From the NCBI RefSeq assembly GCF_021347895.1, contig NC_067124.1:18466521-18530520 (forward strand): a stretch of DNA of 64,000 bases, given 5' to 3'. Made by a program: the position numbers and the translations under genes. This document shows positions 12,381-23,753 of the stretch, piece after piece. Source of the DNA: Acanthochromis polyacanthus. Its lineage: Eukaryota > Chordata > Actinopteri > Pomacentridae. Numbering within the stretch: position 1 is the stretch's first letter; the number at the start of each line of letters is the position of its first letter. The notes below the pieces were generated by a model, which was not told where the DNA came from, searched no databases, and was given only the letters and a program-made list of their open reading frames with translations.

Positions 12381-14541
12381 TACCAGAGGGAAAGGCAAGC
12401 AGAAAGAAACAAGTTGTTCCTCTTTACTGACATCTGCCCATCTGCTCCAGTGCACCGTGCATTCCTTGATTTTCCTAAAGCTGCATTCCTTCTCATTTTT
12501 TGCCATGTCTACACTCCTCATTTCATTGCTTTATCTAGACAATAACTTTTCAAACCTGTTTCCTTCTCCCTATGACATACAGAGCAAATTCATGCGTTTC
12601 ATGCTGTGCCTCTGCTCTGCTCGTTCATCCATGAAGCTTATTCTTCATCGTCACCTCTAGAAACAGGTTTGGTTTAGTTTTGGTTTGATTTGATCTGATC
12701 TTTATATTTTGCATGTAGTTCTCGGAGATAAATTAACCAATATCAGCCTGAAATAATTATCCAGGCGATCAATCTTTTCATTAAAAAGTGACCTCACAGC
12801 TGAGATGCCAAAGTTCAGGAACGGATGATAAAACAATCAGAATCACTGTTGATATGATGTCATTCACTGGAGCAACCATTTGGCTCTCAGATCAGTTCAA
12901 GATTTAAGAACACGACTTTAAATCTTCTTTATAGACCATGGCGTGTCTCAGCTCTGGTTTGTGGGTTTGGGGTGGAATATGGGATAAAACCAACATGTTA
13001 CACACAGTTTTTGCAGTTTCCAGTATTGCGACTCTGTGTGAAGATCATTTATCTAAATTTGGATTTGATTTAGATTATACTGTGTCTGACAATGGTACTG
13101 TGTTTGGAGGATTTTTTGGGGGGTAATAGGAGAGAAATGGGTGTTCAATTCTGTGTTGCTGGACGAGGCTGTTTCAGGAATTAAACTTGTAGTGTTTTAA
13201 CTACGACGACAGTTTTTGCTAGGTTCTGTTAGGGATTTTACGTATTCAGTTCAGGATGTGGCTGCACTCATTCAGTGTGTTTATATGCTAGTGACAGCAC
13301 GGTGGGTCTAATTTGACTACATAAAAATCAATTGTGGGGACAATTTGACTTTTTTTAAGGTGTGCGTGTTTGGTTTCTTGCAGAAAGTTAAATTAAAACA
13401 TTGCTAGCATTGTTTCATACAGTAAACATAAAACTATGGCTAGCTGCTAGTTAGCATCGCTATCAAAGACCAGAAACAGCTAGCCTGACTGTCAAGTGTG
13501 AACAAAATCAGGCTGACAACACCTTCAAAACTAACATTTTAAATCTACTCTGTTTAATTTGTGCTGAAATCAGATAAAGCAGCAAGCTCTGGTTTACGTT
13601 TTTACGTTGAATTCCTGGACTTTAATACAACCAGCAGAGAGTCAGGGAAGTCACTCATCTCTTTTGAGAAACCCAGAGAAAAAACACATTTAAAAAAAAA
13701 AAAATTTCTACAGCTTAAACAAGCAGGTCTGTACTGGTGTGTATTACCTTTGGATAAAGCCAGGCTAGCTGGTTCCAGCAGTTTCCGTTCTGCACTAAGC
13801 TAAACTAAACATCTGATTAAACATGATTTATCGTAAATGAAAACTATGTTTTTCATCACTCAGAACGAGAAACTGGCCACTACAGCTTTTATCGCTTCTG
13901 GATAATATTTCTTTCTCTGCTGTTTGACCAGTCTCTCCCTTTGTTTTTCGGTGATGTGTGACGAGTGCTGTATTATTGTGTGCTGTTGTACCTCTTTCAT
14001 GTGTTCACCGAGGGAACGTTAACAGCACAGTGCTGTGTTACTGTGTAATACATCACACTGCGACCACATGTGGGATTTCCACCATTAGTACAATGAAAGC
14101 TGATACTGAACACTACCATGCTGTGGAAAAACACAACAGGGTTCTAGTTGTGTTGGTATGTATTTTTTCTGGCAATATTAAAACTGACAGCGTGTGGAGT
14201 TTGTAATATCAGTGTAAAGGCTCAAGGTGTGCGCAGGCTATTTGCTCATTCCTTTATTTCATTCCTGGTATGCCTAATGGTGACTGGACTGCTTTCTGCA
14301 ATAAAAGGAGATAATTCTGTGAACATTGGTGTATGTTTTGGTATTTTGTTCAATGATAGTTGTTTGTCGATGAATCTTTCAAGGACAAACCTTCTGCAAT
14401 TTTTTATATTAAAAGTCATACATATATCATAAATCACTCATTGCAGACAGACATAATTAACCTTTTTGTTAAATGTTTTGATAGAACTTTGGAGCTTTGT
14501 GATCAAGGATGACCGTTCATATATCTGGATTAGCTAATAAA
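12381..14541 (+). other. GNL1 3'UTR and downstream sequence
   Basis: This is non-coding sequence after the GNL1 stop. Candidate AATAAA signals lie at 14300-14305 and 14536-14541; an ATTAAA near 12781 is an earlier option. The segment at about 13390-13810 is rich in GCTAGC/TTAGC words and ends in a GCTAGCTGG...CTAAGCTAAACTAAAC stretch of a kind scattered widely through fish genomes, so it is probably an old interspersed repeat. The true 3' end cannot be fixed from sequence alone. Confidence 0.4.
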
Positions 14542-14716
14542 GCCATTATTATGGAATTGTCAGTGCTTTCTAATTAAAGTTGTCTTATAGTTGACTGGGA
14601 GACTATTTTCTGACGCTCGGGATCAACTTCATGGCCTCCCAAACTACTGATCTACTGGTAAATTTCCAAATGGACGATATTTGAAGCAGAACGCTTGAAA
14701 TGAAAATTATACCTCA

Positions 14717-15336
14717 CGGAGTCACAGGAATGCCACAATAAAATCTAAATCTGTGAAAAAATATGGAAATAAATCTGTTTAAAAAATCAGGAAACAAATG
14801 TAATAAAGAGGAATAAATGAAAGAATAAATAAATCTGTCAAAAAGTAAGGAAATATATAGTTGTGTGTGTGTGTGTGTAAATTAAATATAAAGAGGAATG
14901 AATAAATGCATAAACACTTTTGTAAAAGCCTTTACCTTTGACAGAGGGAAAAGCATTTACATAATCAAAAAAACAAAAGGAAAAACAATGGGAGAAAGGA
15001 AAAAACTAAATTTACCTTTATATTTCCATATTTATTTATTCCTCTTTATATTTCCATATTTGTTTGTTTATTCTTTTATTTATTCCTCTTTATATTTACA
15101 CATTTATTTCCTGATTTTTAACAGATTTATTTATTTCTCTTCAGATTTACACATTTATTTCCTTATCATTTATTATTATTCTTTTCTTACCATCAACAAT
15201 TAGACTATTTAATTCTAAAGTCAACAGATAACCCATACAATTGAATTTCCCTTCAGGAAATAATAAAGTTATTGTGTTGTATTTTTTTCCCTTTTATACT
15301 AGATTTATACTTTACTGTGGCACTCCTGTGACTCCA
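14717..15336. mobile_element. Non-autonomous inverted-repeat DNA element (about 620 bp)
   Basis: The left end reads GGAGTCACAGGAATGCCACA and the right end is its imperfect reverse complement, TGTGGCACTCCTGTGACTCC. The interior is AT-rich with many AATAAATA/TTTATTTATT units that are themselves inverted (14755-14930 against 15010-15170), plus a short (TG)n. The flanks carry similar octamers (TTATACCT and TAATACCT) that may be a degraded 8-bp target duplication, which would fit a hAT-type element. No coding capacity is visible. Confidence 0.6.
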
Positions 15337-16995
15337 TAATACCTAACCACAAAATCACTACCACATAATCTGAGTGGCTGTCAACCCCTACAGTGAGTGC
15401 AACTGGTGACACTGTTAGGCAGCTGGGTTCATTTTGACTGCATGGTTTGGGTCCACTTGTGTCCTTAGAGGAAAGAGTCAGTGCAAATCAATGCAGTTTT
15501 TCTGAGTAATCAGTTTCCTCCTGTGATAAAACATTTCCACTCTGACGGCAGTGGTCTATGCTGGATGACAATGGCTCCACTCATGAGGTACAATTGGTCC
15601 CTGGAGAGTTTGATGAGTACAATAATGATGTGAGTCATGCTATAATGGTAACAGCCACCAGATCTCATGCTAAAAAAACACCATTTTGGACTGTCATTTT
15701 GATTACCACCATCAGCAAAACAGAAAAGAGGGAATATCTTCAACCTGTGCAGGAGGAGAAAATGAACAGCTGCATGGTTTGGTGTTCTAACCGGCTGTGT
15801 GAGCATTAGCTATGCCGGTATCAATGAGACTGAAGCAAAAATATGTGAAGAATCTCCTATTTCATTATTTAGAAATAGTTCTAAACGCTGTGTGTGGTTT
15901 ATTTGTACTTTTAAGAGCCATGTGATGCCCTCAAGAGGACTCACAAGTGTTGTGGAAATAGGGGAATATACAGAGAGTCTGATTTTATTATGATGGTGTT
16001 TGTTTATCAAAGCACTTCCAAATTCTTCTGTGTGTTTGACATGACTGCTTTTAATAAAACAAGACATGCTTAGGAGGAAGAAAGCTGCTCAAACAATACA
16101 ACATAACTCCCTGACAACTGTGTTGTCCACAGCACCACAGGTTTTAATAACTGTGGAGCATATGGAAAAAATTATCACCTCTCCCAGCTTCTACAAGAAT
16201 GGTTTCCAGAGTCATCTGACAAAAATTTGAAACCTGTTCTTGAGATTTGTGTTCCATTTGAGTACTGTATGTCACCGTCATTATGGGACGACTGTACTGA
16301 AAGTGTTTTTTTCACTCTTGTCACAGTGAATCTGAGTGTAGCTATTACCTCATTACGTTTAGTGTGACCCACCGGGCATCATTCATGAGCAAGCTGAGGC
16401 AGTATGATTACAATGACTGCTGAGAACTGCCATAATCATTATTTACGGGATGAAAACGGGCGTTAATCCCCTCATTTTGTATCATTTGGATTCAGTGCCA
16501 ACTTGCATGGTACTCGGATAAGCTATTTGCTGAACAGATAAACTCAGAGGAGGGAAAAAGCATCTGGAATTGTTTGTGATTCACAGCCAGAGCCATGAAC
16601 TGCTTCATTCCCCCAGTCAAAGCTGCAGCTCTGTTGTGGCCCTCAAACCTGCATGGCAGCAATTACAAGCAGACAAAGGCCCCAGATTTACTCAAGCATG
16701 ACACCATAAATTTGAAAGCTGTTAATTAAATTCTGCTGTGTTAAATGTCTCTGCTGCCAGCACTGGTCACACCAGTAATGACCATGTGGTTTGAATTTGA
16801 TCTTTTCCCTTGTTTTGTTTTGGAAAGCTTTCTCATGATGCAATCAGGTTTTTGTGGGGACTCGTCCTCTTTCCCCGTTCCCTCCCTTCCCGTCCCCTCC
16901 CCTTATTTGCCCGATTCCTACTCCCTATGTGACACTGGGTAACATATGGGTGAGACTGGAGTGCAATTAATGAGTTACATGTGCCAGAACATAAG
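15337..16995. other. Intergenic DNA, nothing recognised
   Basis: I see no coding exon, RNA gene or transposon terminus here. Short open frames lack codon or family signals. Confidence 0.4.
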
Positions 16996-17006
16996 CACAC
17001 ACACAC

Positions 17007-17095
<89 letters not shown>
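16996..17095. repeat. Compound (CA)n(CT)n(CA)n microsatellite
   Basis: A short (CA)n run, a (CT)n run and a (CA) tract of more than 60 bp follow each other without interruption. Open frames across it are pure repeat translations (HTHT, CVCV, SLSL) and not genes. Confidence 0.95.
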
Positions 17096-17099
<4 letters not shown>

Positions 17100-17689
17100 A
17101 GACACAGAGAGTGAATGGGAAGTTGTAAAAAACATTCAGGAGTGAAATAGAACAAAAAGAACCACATAGTAAAATCAAATGCCCCAGTTGGCTCTATAAA
17201 AACAAGCAAACTGAAACGAGTCCCATAAACTGTAGTTGTGGATGTTAGCCGGCAGGTACACTTCTGTGGTCACTAGAGGGCTACCAAAGCTAGCAGCAGT
17301 ATTAGCATGAGCTTTTGTTGTGGTTAATAGTCAGGTGCACTAAGATGATTATGTGATTTGTGGTGGTAATACTGCACAAGTGTTATTGTGGCAAAGTTCA
17401 CCCAAAGAAAAGGTGGGTGGCAAATACTTCTGTGAATGCATGCAGCCATTTATAAGCCATCTTCACATCTACGTATGTTTTCAGTGCAAAGAGAAACTCC
17501 GTGTTCCTGGAGTTTAGACCATTTCTCTTCTCCCTGCACCTTGGTGAGGTTGTGACAGCAATCACTATTTTACTCATATACACTGAAGGGCCAAAAAAAA
17601 GAAAAGTTGCACACTCTAATATTTTGTTGGACTGCCTTTGGTTTTGAGTATGGCACTCATTTTAATAAGCTTCTGCAATGTCACAGCAT

Positions 17690-17944
17690 CTATTTCTGTC
17701 CAGAGATGCATTCATTTTTCACCGAGATCTGCCCAAAATCGTCTCTTCTCCAGCACATCCCAAAGATTCTCGGTGAGGCTGAGGTCTGGACTCTGCGGAG
17801 GAAAATCCATGTGTGAAAATGACGTCTCATTCTCTCTGATCCACTCATTCTCAATGTGAGCCCCATGAATCCTGGCATCCTCATCTTGGAACATGCCCAT
17901 ACCATTTGGGAAGAAAGACTCCACTGATGTAAAGACCTGGTCAT
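17690..17944 (-). pseudogene. Tc1-type transposase remnant
   Basis: Minus-strand frames preserve the C-terminal catalytic neighbourhood of a Tc1 transposase. MGMFQDEDARIHGA stands where FQQDNDPKH is usual, and MDFPPQSPDLSLTENLWDVLEK corresponds to the [17 protein letters not shown] block. The aspartate region is altered, the N-terminal DNA-binding part is missing or scrambled, and stops interrupt the frame, so it cannot make a working enzyme. Confidence 0.8.
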
Positions 17945-18306
17945 TCAGTATCTTCAGGTATCAGCTGGCCTCATTCTTTGGGAACATAACGTTGCTGAAC
18001 CTGACCAACCCCAGATCACAACTCTAACCCCACAGGCTGGTAGACATTAGACATGATGAGTTCATCACTTCATCTGCCTCTCTTCTTACCCTGATGCCCC
18101 CATCACTTTGGAACAGGGTACATCTGGACTCATCAGACCACATTTGTTCCTCCAAGATGATGGTTCACCACTATCCTTCAGGTTTTAATAATGCGTTGGA
18201 CGGTTTTTCATCTGATTTAATAGTTTCAGAATTTTTTTGACCTTTCTGAGACAGATTGACATCCTTTCTACAACCACAGGATATGTATTCCAATGTGGTT
18301 GTTTAA

Positions 18307-18841
18307 CCCTCCTGTTGTCCTCATTTACGGCACCAAAAAATATTATTTCCTTGTCTGAAAAAAAATCCAAAAATTCAGCAAAAAAAAAAATCCCCAAATT
18401 TGTAAAAATTTGCAAAATCTTCAGGAAGAAAATTCTTTAAAAGTTTCCCTTAGAGTTTTTTTTTTTCAAATCCCCAAATTTGGCAAGAAATAAAAATTTA
18501 AAAAATGAAAAAAAAGTAAATATTTTCAAAATATGAATAAAAATCTTCCCAAAAAATCCTAAAAAATATCTACAGTGATTCTATACATATCAGTTAAAGC
18601 TGTGATATTTTCTTTAAGAACATTTGGGGAAAAAAATCAACCAAAATCCTGCGAATTTCGCTGGATGTTGTGTTCTTAAATGTTCTTAAAGAAACATTTT
18701 TTTTAGCATTTCTTTTGTCCCACCAAAAATTGTTCAAAAATTTCCCAAAAATGTTGAAGTTTTCCTTGTGAAAAAATATAGATTTTTCCACATTTTCAAA
18801 CTTTAAAACGGGTCAATTTGACCCCCAGGACGACAGGAGGG
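18307..18841 (-). mobile_element. TTAA-flanked MITE, copy 1 (piggyBac-like, nested in Tc1)
   Basis: This 535-bp copy is in reverse orientation. The left flank is TTAA (18303-18306) and the right flank TAAA. The ends CCCTCCTGTTGTCC and GACGACAGGAGGG form the inverted repeats. It keeps the subterminal palindrome GGGTCAATTTGACCC at 18810-18824 intact, the best copy in the window. A TTAA target, CCC...GGG ends and no coding capacity suggest a non-autonomous piggyBac-type (or other TTAA-targeting) element. Confidence 0.85.
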
Positions 18842-19759
18842 TAAAGAAATGAGAAGAAATAAGTTGTTGAAGCTGAAACATATTCATCACTGGAGTAATT
18901 ATCCAATGAAAGACTCTTACCTATTTGCTTAGTTAAATCCAGGCGGTATCTTTCTTTTTTTTGACCCGGCAGTGTATATTACCAATGACACACACTGTTT
19001 ACTCATACACAGAGACCACACAGGCAGACTCCTCATCTCTCTCTTTCTTCCACACACACATGCTGATGCACAAATTAATTTACAGCCTGGGCAGTTGTCC
19101 TCCAAGTCAAGTGGTGCAGTAGCGCTGTGGGGGGTGACGAGGCCTCACAAAAGAAGACTGGATATCTCGAAGTAAAGGAATGTCCGTCCACTTGCCAAAG
19201 CCGCAGATGTTCACAAATGTGTGAAGTTGAATGTAGCTTTTGGAAGCACGGACAGGTCAGACCTTGTCATCCAAATGTGAATGAAATGATTAATCTGTGC
19301 ACAGCTGCAAACACAGTATTGTCACAGAAGAGCTCACCACACCCATGTTATGTACTCTAAAACGGCCCACACTGGCAAAAGCCAGATCATGTCTTTTCTT
19401 CAGGTGATCAGTGTTTGGCTAACTGTCGCAGCATTATGTCAGCGTGGGGGGGACTCAGAAACAACATTTGCCTCAGTAAGCGTTCAACACAATGTGTACA
19501 GAGCAGCTTTCCCATATTCCTCCTGTAGAGGGTCACAGTATGGCAGCTCAGTTTGCTTTTTCAGAGGACTTGTGCTTCGAGTGTGGAGAGGGCCTGCTCT
19601 CTGTTTGACACAGAGCTTTCCAAAACACAAAGTGCTGCCAATGCACACTCAGAGGGATCCTGGATTTTATAGTTCGGTAATACTGTGTGTGGTGGCGGTA
19701 TTATGTGTTCAATTTTCGGTTTCAAGTGCTTGTATGAGTGTTTTCTTCTCCTGTGTGTG

Positions 19760-20823
19760 CACTGCAAAAACTCCAAATCTTACCAAGTCTGTTTGTCTTA
19801 TTTTTAATCAAAGTGTCTCATCGCACTTGGTTGAAGATAAATTCATTTAACAAGTGACATTTCAGCAAGATGGAGGGACTTGATTTAAGATAATGCATCT
19901 TAAATATCTTGTTAAGTGAAACGATCTTGAAATTATCTTGTTTTGAGTTGAATTTTACAAGAAAACTCCGAATAAGTTTAACCTTCGTGTCGTCCTGTGC
20001 GTCAAATTGACCCGTAAAGTTTGAAAATGCGGAAAAAAATCTATTTTCACAGTGAAATGTCTGATTTTAACATGTTTGGGAAATCTTTAAACATTTTTTT
20101 GGTGGAAAAAAAGAAATGTTAAAAATGTTTCTTAAGAACATTCACAAAAAAAAAAAAAAAAACAAAATCCAGCAAAATTCAGTGGATTTTGGTTGATTTT
20201 TTTGTGAATGTTTTTAAAGAAAATATTAGAAGTCTTACTGATATGTATGTAATCACTTTAAACATTTTTAGGATTTTTCTGAAAGATTTTTACCCATTTT
20301 TTGAAAATATTTACAGGAACCTTCTTGCCAAATTTTGAGGATATTTTTAAAATAAAACTTTTAAGGGAAACTTTTATGGAATTATTGGAATTTTCTTCCT
20401 GAAGATTTTTCAAATTTTCAGAAATTTGGGGAATTTTTTGCTGAATTTTTGGATTTTTTTTCAGACAAGGAAACAATATTTTTGGTGCCCGTAAATAAAG
20501 ACAACAGCAGGGTTAAAACATCTCAAATTAGGAGATTACATGAAAGCGAAAATGTATTTTTGAGTGGAAAACTGCTATTTTTTTTTAGCATATCTGTCTT
20601 ATTTTAAGACACCTAAGCTTGACAATCCTGGTAAAGTATAGCTTGAAATAAATTTCCCCAGCTAATTTTGAGATCTCAATATTCTAAATATCATTTCTTA
20701 TTTCAAGAAATCTTCCCAAGCCATTTTCGCTTGTTCTATTGCCAGATTTTTTCACTTATTTCTAGGTAAAAGTTCCTTGAAATAAATGTTTTTCTTGTTT
20801 TGAGGGGGCATTTTTTCCCAGTG
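19760..20823. mobile_element. hAT-like non-autonomous element interrupted by a MITE
   Basis: The left end CACTGCAAAAACTCCAAATC and the right end GGGGGCATTTTTTCCCAGTG are imperfect inverted repeats (CACTG...CAGTG) of the kind seen in fish hAT MITEs. Flanking TGTGTGTG and TGTGTTTC may be a degraded 8-bp duplication. The body contains repeated CTTGAAAT/TATCTTG and CTTGTTTTGAG words. The MITE at 19982-20512 splits it; without that insert it is about 530 bp. No ORF is related to a transposase. Confidence 0.7.
19982..20512 (+). mobile_element. TTAA-flanked MITE, copy 2 (nested in hAT-like element)
   Basis: Exact TTAA flanks occur at 19978-19981 and 20513-20516. The ends are CCTTCGTGTCGTCC and ACAACAGCAGGG. 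The central inverted segment (AAGAACATTCACA...TGTGAATGTT) and the tail with CAGACAAGGAAACAATATTTT are shared with the other copies. Confidence 0.9.
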
Positions 20824-22518
20824 TGTGTTTCTTTGCCTGGTAATACCTGAATGAATGAGACCTCTTCGGGTTGTGGACTGTGAGTGTGTCTGTGACCCTG
20901 CTTCTGAGTTGGAGCCCATGTGTCAATAGGTATTTTTAGCACAACCTCTCACTGCATTGCAATGGCACTCATTCGCACCCCTGTGAGTCCTGCCCTCACC
21001 TCCTATTCAGCCTTCTGTCCCACCCACCATCCCGTCTCTAAGATCCCTCCAGTCCACCACAACATTCACTCTCGCTGAAAAGAGCCAGTAACAACCTGCC
21101 TGAAAGTTTTTAAGCCGGGTGGGAGAGTTTCAGATCCAGGAGTAGAGACGTGGAAGCAGTTGAGACTTGGGTTGCCATGGCGATAAATACCCCAAGCATG
21201 GTGTTCAAAATGACTCTAGTGAATTAGCTCAGTTTTATTTCTCCCTTGGGCTTTGGCCAAGTTTAATATTGATTAAAATAATTAAAGGATTGCTATAATT
21301 ATATGTCTATACACACAGGCCCTGGGAACACTGAGGCAGCGATCAGCCAAGTTAAATTGGCATGTGAGCTAAAGACCTAAAAGGGTGTGGAGAGAGTAAA
21401 CATGTAATTGTTAAAGACAGTCGGGTGGAGAGCCAGACACCGAAGAGTCCCACAGAAATAAATAAACAATTCCCAAGACGTTGTTGTGAGCGGAACAGAG
21501 AGACTGAAGAAGAAAGGAAACCCATTCAGTCAGCGGTGAGGCGAGGAGGAGGAGAAAGGGGTGGGATGGGGCGGCAGTTTGAAGAGAGGGCAATGCTGTT
21601 GAAGAGCCTCCCAAATGCCATAGCAGAGCCTGGAGTCCTCACGCTGTCAGATGTGTGTGTGTGTGTGTAGATAAATAGCTGGGGGTTTCTGAAGGGGGAA
21701 AGAAACATGACACCCAAAAAGAGTCAACACCACCTCCCTCCACCTCCAGACATGAGGAAGAGGGACCACAAGTGCACCGCTACAGCTGGGAGAGTCTCCA
21801 GAGAGTCCTGACTGTGTGAGGGGTCATCTGGAACGGCCAACGATTCCACCTCCCCTCAGCCGTACGCCTTCCTCACCCTGCCATGAAATTTTGTAAATAC
21901 ATTCACGCTCCTCAGACCGTGACTCTTGATTACTCTGGTTACTGACATTTCCTCTGGTGCCATCATTAGTTTGACATTTGTGATGTCGAGTTAATTATCT
22001 CTACAACAATTAAGCTTTTCTGATAGCTTTGGTGGTCCCCTTGCAGTTCCTTTAGGTCTATTATCTAATCTGTTAAGGCCCACTGTTGCAAAAATACAGC
22101 ATCATTTTTAGCTATCCTAAAAACACAAATCCAAAACCATTTTTTTCTTAAAAGACTATATTTACAGTCATAGTCCTATTGTTTAACCCTGCAATGCTTG
22201 TGGATGGTAAATGTGTTTATAGGTCCAGCCATGAGACAACCAGTTTGCTTCAGACTCTGCTCATTATTTTCTACATTTGGGTTTTACAGAGCTACGCAGG
22301 TTTATAACGTATTCCAGTTCCAGCAATGTTAGTATATTTACATACATGTAGCTCAAAGTACCATGTGCCAAACTACATCCTCACAGTCACCAGCAAGACT
22401 GTGGGCATTTTGTCTTCTTAAGGAAACACAATATCAATATTTATTTCTTCAAATGAAGATGGCAGAGCTCAGAAGAAAGTGAACAGAGCTGACATGAACA
22501 TTTTCCTCCCCATATACC
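20824..22518. other. Intergenic DNA, nothing recognised
   Basis: This is low-information sequence with a short (TG)n near 21650. I found no coding exon, RNA gene or mobile-element terminus. Confidence 0.4.
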
Positions 22519-22522
22519 TTAA

Positions 22523-23032
22523 CCCTCGTGTCATCCTGCTGCTCAAAATTGACCCGGTTTAAAGTTTGAAAATGTGGAAAATAACACATTTCACAGTGAA
22601 ACGTCTGATGTCCACATTTTCAACATTTTTGGGAAATCTTTGTACACTTTTTGGTGGAAAAAAAGAAATGTTAAAAATGATTCTGAGAGAACATTCACAA
22701 AAAAAATCAACCAAAATCCTACAGATTTTTTTATCGATGTTCTTAAAGAAAACATTAGAAGTTTTACTGATATATATGTAGTCACTTTAGATATTTTCAG
22801 GATTTTTTTGGAAGATTTTTATTCATTAAAAATATTTACAAGAATTTCCTTGCCAAATTTGGAGGATTTAAAAAAAACTTTTAAAGGAAACCTTTTAGGA
22901 ATTATTGGAATTTTCTTCCTGAATATTTTGCAAATTTTCAGAAATTTGTGGATGTTTTTTCTGAATTTTTGGATTTTTTTCAGACAAGGAAACAATATTT
23001 TTTGGTGCCCATAAATGAGGACAACGGGAGGG
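22523..23032 (+). mobile_element. TTAA-flanked MITE, copy 3
   Basis: This 510-bp copy is flanked by TTAA at 22519-22522 and 23033-23036. The ends are CCCTCGTGTCATCC and ACAACGGGAGGG. It is in the same orientation as copy 4, only about 220 bp away. Confidence 0.9.
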
Positions 23033-23251
23033 TTAAAAGAGATCTCGGGGATCTGCATTACAACCTCCCCCTGGAGCGAACACTGATCATGTGATCCAGG
23101 ACGCCTCTGACACTCTGAGATCCTCTCTGGAAGACAGTCAAACACAACCCGCCCCAGGCCTGTGACACTGATACTGACACACACATTAGAGGAACACAGG
23201 GGTGCATGTGGAGCTATAAAATTACACAGACACACAGGCAGGTATGATTAA

Positions 23252-23749
23252 CCCTCGTGTTGTCTTGCGGGTTAAATTGACTCGTTTTAAAGTTTGAAAA
23301 TGTGGAAAAATATAGATTTTCAGAGTGAAAACTTCCACATTTTCAACATTTTTGGCAAATTTTTAAAATTTTTGGGTGAAAAAAAAAATGTTAAGAAAAA
23401 AGTTTCTTTAGAACATCCACAAAAAAATCAACCAAAAGTTTTTTGTGAATGTTCTTAAAGAAAATATTAGACGTTTTACTGATATATATGTAATCACTTT
23501 AGATATTTTAAGGATTTTTTGGAAGATTTTTCTCATTTTTGAAAATATTTAAAAGAATTTTCTTGTCAAATTTGGGGGATTTTTTTCTAAAACTTTTAAG
23601 GGAAACTTTTAAGGAATTATTGATTTTTTTTCCTGAATTTTTTTGCAAAATTTCAAAAATTTGGGGAATTTTTTGCTGAATTTTTGGATTTTTTTTCCAG
23701 ACAAGGAAAACATATTTTTTGGTGGCTGTAAATGAAGACAATAGGAGGG
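23252..23749 (+). mobile_element. TTAA-flanked MITE, copy 4
   Basis: This 498-bp copy is flanked by TTAA at 23248-23251 and 23750-23753. The ends are CCCTCGTGTTGTC and ACAATAGGAGGG. The central hairpin is shortened compared with copies 2 and 6. Confidence 0.9.
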
Positions 23750-23753
23750 TTAA

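Larger units (their letters stand above)
17581..18974 (-). mobile_element. Decayed Tc1/mariner element carrying a nested MITE
   Basis: The left terminus CACTGAAGGGCC followed by an A run, and the right terminus ending CCCGGCAGTG, are imperfect inverted repeats. Each is bordered by TA (17579-17580 and 18975-18976), the Tc1/mariner target. The transposase is on the minus strand and broken. A TTAA-flanked MITE (18307-18841) sits inside. Without it the element is about 0.85 kb, so it is internally deleted relative to a typical 1.3-1.6-kb Tc1. Confidence 0.8.

Noticed and set aside
12099..12521. Minus-strand frames of 115-140 codons over the GNL1 last exon
   Set aside because: They are antisense to the acidic GNL1 tail, whose GA-rich codons read as Ser/Leu-rich on the other strand.
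22574..23014. A 146-codon frame rich in Phe, Ile and Asn
   Set aside because: It lies entirely inside an AT-rich MITE copy and reads its A/T runs; similar frames appear in other copies (for example 37000-37296).
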